Origin: Nostoc sp. KVJ20
GTDB taxonomy: Bacteria; Cyanobacteriota; Cyanobacteriia; Cyanobacteriales; Nostocaceae
Direction: 5' to 3'
DNA length: 58,502 bases
Assembly (NCBI RefSeq): GCF_001712795.1
Contig: NZ_KV757543.1
Coordinates: 1 to 58,502, forward strand
The first letter of the stretch is position 1. Each line of letters opens with the position of its first letter. A program made the translations under genes and the position numbers. Of the stretch, positions 53,465 through 58,502 are shown piece after piece. A model generated the notes under the pieces. It was not told the origin of the DNA. It did not search any database and worked only from the letters and a program-made list of their open reading frames with translations.

Positions 53465-53917
53465 CTATGCAGCAGGTTGTTCTAAATTAACCTTGACAAC
53501 TTTGTTCTTTTCTTGCTCAGTTTTTGGCAGTATCAGATTCAAGATACCGTCTTTATAATCTGCGGTGACATTGGTGTTTTGAACCTTAGCAGATAGAGGA
53601 ATTACACGTTGGAATTTACCATAGTAGAATTCACTTCTTGTAGTGCCATTGTTTTCGGTTTTAGTTTGGGACTTGCGCTCACCACTAATGTGAACAGCGT
53701 CTTGGGTGACTTGAATATCTAAGTCTTTAGCTTCCAGTCCTGGCAGTTCTAGTTTGAGATGAATCGCATCATCAGTTTCTTGTAGTTCAGCCGCCGGAAC
53801 TCTGATAAAATCTCTGTCAAACCGTGCAGATGGTACTCTGGTATCTCCAAATAAGCCGTTGATGTGACGTTCTAAAGCGTTCAATTCTTGCCAGGGGTTG
53901 TAACGAACTAGTGCCAT
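53465..53917 (-). CDS. Small heat-shock protein Hsp20
   Basis: A 150-aa alpha-crystallin-type chaperone. MALVRYNPWQELNALERHIN at the start, the crystallin domain about 45-140 (LELPGLEAKDLDIQVTQDAV, GERKSQ, F.R.IPL) and the ADYKDGILNLILPK block. Such proteins hold unfolding proteins; Synechocystis Hsp17 is the best known relative. See the leader hairpin at 53918-53937. Confidence 0.95.
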   Translation of the reverse strand: MALVRYNPWQELNALERHINGLFGDTRVPSARFDRDFIRVPAAELQETDDAIHLKLELPGLEAKDLDIQVTQDAVHISGERKSQTKTENNGTTRSEFYYGKFQRVIPLSAKVQNTNVTADYKDGILNLILPKTEQEKNKVVKVNLEQPAA

Positions 53918-53937
53918 AACTTTTTCTCGGAAAAATT
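53918..53937 (-). promoter_or_regulatory. Leader hairpin of hsp20, candidate RNA thermometer
   Basis: Directly before the ATG the minus strand reads AATTTTTCCGAGAAAAAGTT: a weak A/U-rich stem (C-G plus five U-A pairs, loop CGA) that covers the GAGA part of the likely ribosome site. Synechocystis hsp17 uses a short leader hairpin in this way. The rest to 54258 is non-coding with AT-rich promoter-like TATTAT. Confidence 0.4.
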
Positions 53938-54258
53938 CAGCTATTGTTTAATCGTTTTTGCACTTGGGTTTGTGCTTATGTATTTATAATAAGTATGCTT
54001 AAAACTCCTGTAAATTCGGTTCTCATCACCTCATACAAGGATGATTACCGCACTAAAGTAGACCTAAAATAAGATTACGGTTTACTCGATTTTTGCGGTT
54101 CGGTAAACCAGAATAAGAACTATTAATGTCACTAATAATCAACTAATAAATCTGCTGTTGAAGGGGATAGTACAGTTAGGCATTGCTTATATTTCCAAAA
54201 CAACAATCACACTCGCTTTACTCGCTTCGCCATCGCACTCTTCAATAAGCATTTCGAT

Positions 54259-54462
54259 TTAGTCATCAGGAAACTGCCAAGATGAAATACTTTCTACATC
54301 TTTGCTACTGCATTTAATACAAGTAACATCAAATGCTGAATCCATCCACTCATAATCGCAAGCACGACAATGACAGAAAATATTATTACGGTTGGCATCT
54401 TTTATACCCTGATGCCATTGCTGTAGTTGGTCAGGATTTTTAAAAGGTAAATTATCAGACAT
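54259..54462 (-). CDS. Small zinc-ribbon-like protein
   Basis: A 67-aa protein from the Met at 54462 (MSDNLPFKNPDQLQQWHQGI). Two Cys pairs, CHCRAC and CIKC, suggest a zinc site. It follows the GIY-YIG gene on the same strand by 20 bp. Function unknown. Confidence 0.55.
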   Translation of the reverse strand: MSDNLPFKNPDQLQQWHQGIKDANRNNIFCHCRACDYEWMDSAFDVTCIKCSSKDVESISSWQFPDD

Positions 54463-54482
54463 TTTAATCACCACGAAACACC

Positions 54483-55052
54483 CTACTTAAACGGCTGCCC
54501 CCACTGCTCCCAATTCTCCTTGTTAAATGGACTACGCCACTTTTGAATCAGGCTCAACTCTAGCGCCTGCCGTGCGCGTCGTTCAACTGGAGCATCCCAC
54601 CAAAAACCAATATTAACCGCCGTCTCTATCTGATAGCGATAATGTAAGTCTTGGTAACTGCTGATGTAATCCTTGCAGCCATGAGTCCCACGCCAGCGTT
54701 TGTTACTCCGCTTAGTTTCCCCAACATAAAGTAGCAATTCAGCAGCAGAATCAATCACAAAATACAAAGCTGCTTGACCAAAATCATCTGGCATCCGGTA
54801 AAAAGCCATTGGTTGTAAATGCAGCTTAAACGGGTCTATCGTCTCTGGGTCACAGTGTGTCGGGGCTAGGTCAAACAGTGTTGCTTGTTTTGGTGCTTGA
54901 CTTTTTCTCACTAGCTGCTGATAGTCAAAGATTTGCGCTTTCCACTTCAGCAGTGCATCAGCACTCATCACCAGCGCCTCTGCTCTACGTGCTGGTGTGG
55001 GTTTTATGTTGGCAAATAGGTTTAGCTGATTATTGGGTTCCAAGGTCATCAC
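54483..55052 (-). CDS. GIY-YIG nuclease family protein
   Basis: A 189-aa protein. The GIY-YIG domain is C-terminal: ALYFVIDS....LLYVGETKRSNKRWRG (about 94-121), then a Glu-rich end (ALELSLIQKWRSPFNKENW). The YVGET form of the second motif is present. The N-terminal 90 residues are helical. Its target is unknown; the neighbouring zinc-ribbon protein may be a partner. Confidence 0.8.
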   Translation of the reverse strand: MMTLEPNNQLNLFANIKPTPARRAEALVMSADALLKWKAQIFDYQQLVRKSQAPKQATLFDLAPTHCDPETIDPFKLHLQPMAFYRMPDDFGQAALYFVIDSAAELLLYVGETKRSNKRWRGTHGCKDYISSYQDLHYRYQIETAVNIGFWWDAPVERRARQALELSLIQKWRSPFNKENWEQWGQPFK

Positions 55053-55246
55053 AGGCAGTTACTTTCCCAGTAGATTATCCCTTACAACTGAATCGAGTAA
55101 ACCTGTTAACGGGTTTAGGCGATCGCATTTTTTGAAACCGGAACCGGAACAATAAACTTATTTTTGCGCCCAAACCTGCGTGACGCGAGGGATGCAAAAT
55201 ATTGTTGTTTCGTCAGCAGCCAATGCCTTTATTTGGGCAATCGTCT

Positions 55247-55704
55247 AGGTAACTCACGGGGGAGCAATAGCACCTGCTACTACTGCCACACCTGCCAAGG
55301 TTGCACCCATCAAAGAAGAGATTGACTGGCAAGCCAAAACCGATGCTGAGGTGTGGGGGAGCAAAGCACCGGGGGCATCTGTAGAAAAAATCCGTAGGTC
55401 TTATCAGGCAATCTGTCTTTACAACGATGCTGTGGCAACTGGGGACTCAGATCGCTTGGCTGTGACTAACCAAGCACTTAGAGAGTTAAGCGGCTGTAAC
55501 GGCTTGGTGGTACGCGATTGGATTGAAGCTCACAAAGATGAGGTGATTAGCCACAATGCAAAATTCGGTATGGAGAACAAGAAAGACCCCAGCAATCCTG
55601 CCAGCTATGCCAACAAGGGCAAGGACACAGATAAAATTCTGTTGCTGATAAATGAAGAGTTCCTTAGTGGTGAAGGCTTTAAGTCAGGGAGAAGCTGAAA
55701 CGGA
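55247..55704 (+). pseudogene. Second copy of the telomere-resolvase C-terminal domain
   Basis: From GGTAACTCACGGGGGAGC to about 55704 the sequence is nearly the same as codons 468-616 of the resolvase gene, here on the plus strand and without the catalytic part. Small changes include KAPGASVEK for KATLAAVEK. It ends with the same last residues (EGFKSGRS). The left break is at 55247. The frame from about 55266 is open to the stop, so a peptide of up to about 115-145 aa could be made, but no start with a ribosome site is evident. Confidence 0.85.
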
Positions 55705-55726
55705 TCTGGAGTAGGATAATGATTAC

Positions 55727-55765
55727 TTATCAGAACGTGATTTATTATAAGCAAGATTCTGATAA
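55727..55765. repeat. Inverted repeat after the resolvase fragment
   Basis: TTATCAGAA (55727-55735) and TTCTGATAA (55757-55765), a perfect 9-bp stem with a 21-nt loop. Confidence 0.6.
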
Positions 55766-55893
55766 ATGAAGAGCAGCGCGTCGCTATAATCATCTTTCCC
55801 CCGAATCTTGATACGCTTGTGCTGCTAGTCTTAAAAAATATACTGCTGTTTTTCTTTATATTACGAGTAGCTAGCGAGGATCAAATTTTAAAT

Positions 55894-56109
55894 ATGGCTT
55901 TTGAGCAAATCGAAGCATTTTTAAAGAAAATGCAGTCTGAACCTGAACTTAAAAACGAGGTGCTTGCAGCACCAACCGCAGATGATGTTGCGCGAATAGC
56001 ACTAAAGCTTGGTTTTGAATTTTCAGGTGATGAATTATTGAGAATGTCAGGTAAGAAAGTTGGCAGCATTACTGTTAGAAAAACTGATCTTCCTGGAGAG
56101 TACAACTAG
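55894..56109 (+). CDS. Nif11-like precursor-type protein
   Basis: A 71-aa protein from ATG at 55894 (GAGGA upstream). The Nif11 domain is MAFEQIEAFLKKMQSEPELK with ...ADDVARIALKLGFEFSGDEL. A short tail follows: SGKKVGSITVRKTDLPGEYN. The tail after the leader domain resembles the conserved ends of Nif11-type peptide precursors, but no maturation enzyme or transporter is seen nearby. It could also be a stand-alone Nif11 protein. Confidence 0.65.
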   Translation: MAFEQIEAFLKKMQSEPELKNEVLAAPTADDVARIALKLGFEFSGDELLRMSGKKVGSITVRKTDLPGEYN

Positions 56110-56520
56110 GGGTCACGCGAGAATTTTTGAAAAAGGCAGAAGGCAGAGGGATGAATAGCGATCGCTTTTAACTTCCTCCCAGGATGAGAAATAAGCCGCG
56201 TAAATGTGGTGAATGGGCAAATATCTCTACATGACTTCTACCCACAGGCGACAACATCGCCAAACTCGCCGCCGCCCCCAACACCTGCTCATCCGTTACT
56301 TCCAGATATCTTTGCAACTGCTCCCTTCTTTCGATGCCCCGAAATTTCCTAAATTATCCGCAGTGGAATGGAACTTCTCGACAACATTTCCCCCAGCAAT
56401 AACCGGATTTGATGAATTTCAACCTGTAGTTACTGAAGATCCGATTGGGGACAACTCTGATCGCATCTAGCAACAGAACCTAGTACATCTAGCTCTTCAC
56501 ACCAAATAATTTTTCCCACT
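56110..56520. other. Degenerate region
   Basis: An 85-codon frame at 56213-56470 has irregular composition and no recognisable motif, so I do not call it a gene. Confidence 0.3.
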
Positions 56521-56551
56521 GCCCTCTAGAATCAATTTTTAGAGGGCTTTT
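56521..56551 (+). terminator. Terminator hairpin
   Basis: GCCCTCTA (56521-56528) pairs with TAGAGGGC (56540-56547), followed by TTTTATTG. Confidence 0.75.
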
Positions 56552-56562
56552 TATTGTCTATG

Positions 56563-56707
56563 CTAGCTATGCCAATAAAGGAAAGGACACAGATAAAATT
56601 CTGTTGGCTTCAAATGAAGAGTTGCTTAGTGGTGAAGGCTACCGCAAGGCTAAATCTCACTTGTTGGCTCTGTTTCATTTTTGTTATGCAAAAGTTTGTG
56701 TGGATTA
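56563..56707 (+). pseudogene. Third, short fragment of the resolvase C-terminus
   Basis: Frame reads ASYANKGKDTDKILLASNEE, then LLSGEGYRKAK, matching the last 30 residues of the resolvase gene with changes, then unrelated codons to a TAA. More diverged than the copy at 55247, so from an older event or another family member. Confidence 0.7.
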
Positions 56708-56874
56708 ATCACAGCAGCGTCGCGGGAGCTTTATCACTTTGCAGAATCAAAATGCAGAACTGAATTAAAGTCTAACCGAAATATTTTCCTTTACAAACTC
56801 AGTCATAATCCCCACTAAGTCTATGTAATTAGTGGGTTTTAAATTGCGAAATTGTATACCAAATCACAATTTCT

Positions 56875-57006
56875 CTAGGACTGTTCTAGGACTAGTCTGC
56901 GACTGCTCTAGGACTGCTCTACGACTGCTTTAGGGAATCGCTTTCAGCAATTACTAATTTCTCTACGACTAGTCTACGACTGTTCTACGACTGCTCTACG
57001 ACTAGT
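56875..57006 (+). repeat. 11-bp tandem repeats, two blocks (5 and 4 units)
   Basis: Units CTAGGACTGTT, CTAGGACTAGT, CTGCGACTGCT, CTAGGACTGCT, CTACGACTGCT (56875-56929) and CTACGACTAGT, CTACGACTGTT, CTACGACTGCT, CTACGACTAGT (56963-57006). Each block is preceded by AATTTCT and followed by TT(A/G)GGGAATC. The layout recalls the two five-unit 11-bp blocks of the R1 parC centromere. Confidence 0.9.
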
Positions 57007-57207
57007 TTGGGGAATCACTATTTTTTGTCTGCAAAAATTCTTCGATTAGAGAATAAAATAAACGTACCCACTACGCTTATTTTGGGTAACTTCAATTTCA
57101 GCCATTTTTGCATTGCTTTTGAAGCGAAAAAATGAAAATTTGGGATAAAAAATTATTTTAGCAGTGTTAGGTGGGATGGTTGACGCGATTGCAATCAGCT
57201 AAAACTG

Positions 57208-57240
57208 ACTACAAAAAAACGACAAAAGAACGACAAAAGC
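57208..57240 (+). repeat. 11-bp tandem repeats, three units
   Basis: ACTACAAAAAA, ACGACAAAAGA and ACGACAAAAGC in direct phase. Confidence 0.8.
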
Positions 57241-57735
57241 AGATCAAGTTTCACAGATGGAATGACAACGCTCATTCACCCAATCCCTAATCTCCAATGT
57301 CTAATAGGGCCGCCAGGGGAGTAGAGCGTAGCATGACTACGGGCGATCGCCTCTTCCCCAACACCCAATGCCCAATGCAAAACTGCTTTAGGCGATTTTG
57401 GTAAGGCGACTGTTAGCAGCGATCGCGTAGGGGATAAAGTATAGGTCGAAGAAGGTGGTTCGGCTAGCAAGAACCGCAGGCATCGCGGCCATTCATTGTC
57501 TAAGGCATTCTTCTAACTACTGCTGGGAGCAAAATCAAGAGCGGTGGCTTTAAGGTCTGAAGGGGTTCTGTTATGCGATCGCGCCGTGGTCAATTAGAGG
57601 GAGAGAAATTAGGCAGTCAGGATATTGAGTCACGCACAACACTGATCTAATTCTTTTTTTTTGACTGCCACAAATTGGTAAACGCTAGAGAGATTGTCGG
57701 AAAGAACTTCGCATACGAACTAAAAACTTACCCCA

Positions 57736-57964
57736 ATGGCAGAATTATGGCAAAAAAAAGGAATTTCAGAAAATTGGCTAAATTATGGCATTTGAATGGC
57801 ATCCCAATGGCAAATTTCTGGCAGAATTAAGGATTTCTAAAAACTCATTTCTCAACAAGCTCAGACTGTTGAGAAATGGATGTAGTTTTGGCTCAATTAT
57901 GGCAAATCAATGGCATTTGAATGGCTCAATTATGGCAAATCAATGGAAAATGCCAGGATTTCAG
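57736..57964 (+). repeat. 11-bp-phased ATGGCA repeats, two main blocks
   Basis: Block 1: TTGGCTAAATT, ATGGCATTTGA, ATGGCATCCCA, ATGGCAAATTT, CTGGCAGAATT, then AAGGATTTCTA (57774-57839). Block 2: TTGGCTCAATT, ATGGCAAATCA, ATGGCATTTGA, ATGGCTCAATT, ATGGCAAATCA, ATGGAAAATGC, then CAGGATTTCAG (57888-57964). Two more units start at 57736. Both blocks open and close with the same kind of unit. Confidence 0.85.
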
Positions 57965-58097
57965 GATTTTTAAATGTCGCAGTGATATTATGCTCCGAGA
58001 AAAGAATAATATGATTTTTTGACGCACAGTACGCCAAAAAGTTTGGAAAGTTTTTTGAGCTAAAAATCAACAATCAGCCAAAAATTAGTCCCAGAAA

Positions 58098-58119
58098 ACT
58101 ACAAAAGTACTACAAAAGC
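58098..58119 (+). repeat. 11-bp tandem repeat, two units
   Basis: ACTACAAAAGT then ACTACAAAAGC, close to the unit type at 57208-57240. Confidence 0.7.
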
Positions 58120-58502
58120 GACTGAGGTTTTACAACGCTTGTGTCCAATCAAAGCAGAGGTCTAGAGCAGGGGAGGCAGGGGAGCAGAGGAGCAGAGGAG
58201 CAGAGGAGGAAAGAGTTGATAGACAATTAGTTCTTTCCCAATGCCGAATGCGGTCGAGCTAGAGGCGAGAGATTCAGCAGTGGGGGAATAGGAACAAGCT
58301 AGAAGCGATCGCCTTTGGCAAGCTACGCCCGTAGCCAAGCCAAGAATTGAGATTGGGGATTTTGGTTTTGGTAGTTATAGTCTGGTAGTCATAATAGATT
58401 TGGTAGTCATGATAGTTAATATCTATTTATATAGAAGGCGTGACTACGGTATCAGAACTTGATACAAAATGCGGCTATTCTCAGTGGTGACTACCAATTT
58501 TG

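Larger units (their letters stand above)
56708..58502. other. Non-coding right-end region with phased repeats
   Basis: About 1.8 kb with no convincing gene. It holds four sets of 11-bp-phased repeats, HIP1 sites, an 8-bp tandem repeat AGCAGAGG (about 58183-58206) and TGGTAGTCAT repeats near 58370-58420. It is a candidate for a centromere, origin or subtelomeric region. Confidence 0.5.

Noticed and set aside
56213..56470. 85-codon frame in the right-end region
   Set aside because: Irregular composition (His/Arg-rich start), no ribosome site and no known motif; probably chance or a remnant.
58183..58206. AGCAGAGG tandem repeat as an iteron array
   Set aside because: Only three units and of the low-complexity purine type common in Nostoc-type intergenic DNA.

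Overview
Type of replicon. The window looks like most or all of an accessory replicon (plasmid or contig of about 58.5 kb) from a filamentous, Nostoc/Anabaena-type cyanobacterium. Supporting signs are the very frequent HIP1 octamer GCGATCGC, cyanobacterial families (DUF1816, DUF4112, Nif11, CyRepA1-type Rep, NucA/NuiA), a long tRNA array of the kind known from the Anabaena PCC 7120 delta plasmid, and a ParA/ParB pair. No rRNA or core housekeeping operon is visible.

Left end (1-2.9 kb). The window opens with a perfect 167-bp inverted repeat around a 6-nt centre. About 0.6 kb inside it lies a 616-aa protein that I read as a telomere resolvase (protelomerase). Together they suggest a linear replicon with covalently closed hairpin ends, although a fold-back assembly artefact is not excluded. 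The resolvase promoter lies inside a second perfect inverted repeat (2 x 45 bp) that carries mirror-image promoters. Fragments of the resolvase C-terminal domain recur near the right end, which also holds several families of 11-bp-phased repeats.

3-10.6 kb. A leftward operon runs from an HTH-like gene through unknown genes to a membrane coiled-coil protein and a P-loop ATPase. An IS701-type element (TTAA target duplication) has split what was one 723-codon gene into these last two. A small rightward operon (ribbon-helix-helix protein plus two small proteins) diverges from it.

10.9-21.5 kb. A CyRepA1-type replication initiator of 1282 aa, a membrane protein paired with an ATP-grasp (glutathionylspermidine-synthase-like) protein, a TspO-like protein, and parA-parB.

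21.8-24.7 kb. A leftward array of 27 tRNA genes with 18 unambiguous amino-acid identities plus CAU-anticodon tRNAs, a consensus promoter and a terminator. Inside it a 580-bp insertion splits a tRNA-Lys(CUU) gene in the anticodon arm with an 8-bp repeat at each side. The insert carries an HNH nuclease gene and a complete tRNA-Lys(CUU) of its own.

24.8-55 kb. Accessory cargo: several HNH proteins, a tyrosine recombinase, the NucA nuclease with its convergent inhibitor NuiA, a VHL-beta-domain protein, a HEPN protein, EVE, PD-(D/E)XK, OLD-like ATPase and McrA-like restriction genes, pirin, Hsp20, GIY-YIG, and many small proteins of unknown function. A dispersed intergenic motif TTCTTAGAGGAAA links many of the gaps.

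Right end (55-58.5 kb). Degenerate resolvase fragments, one Nif11-type peptide precursor, and about 2.3 kb that is mostly non-coding and holds the 11-bp-phased repeats. This region could serve as centromere, origin or subtelomere.
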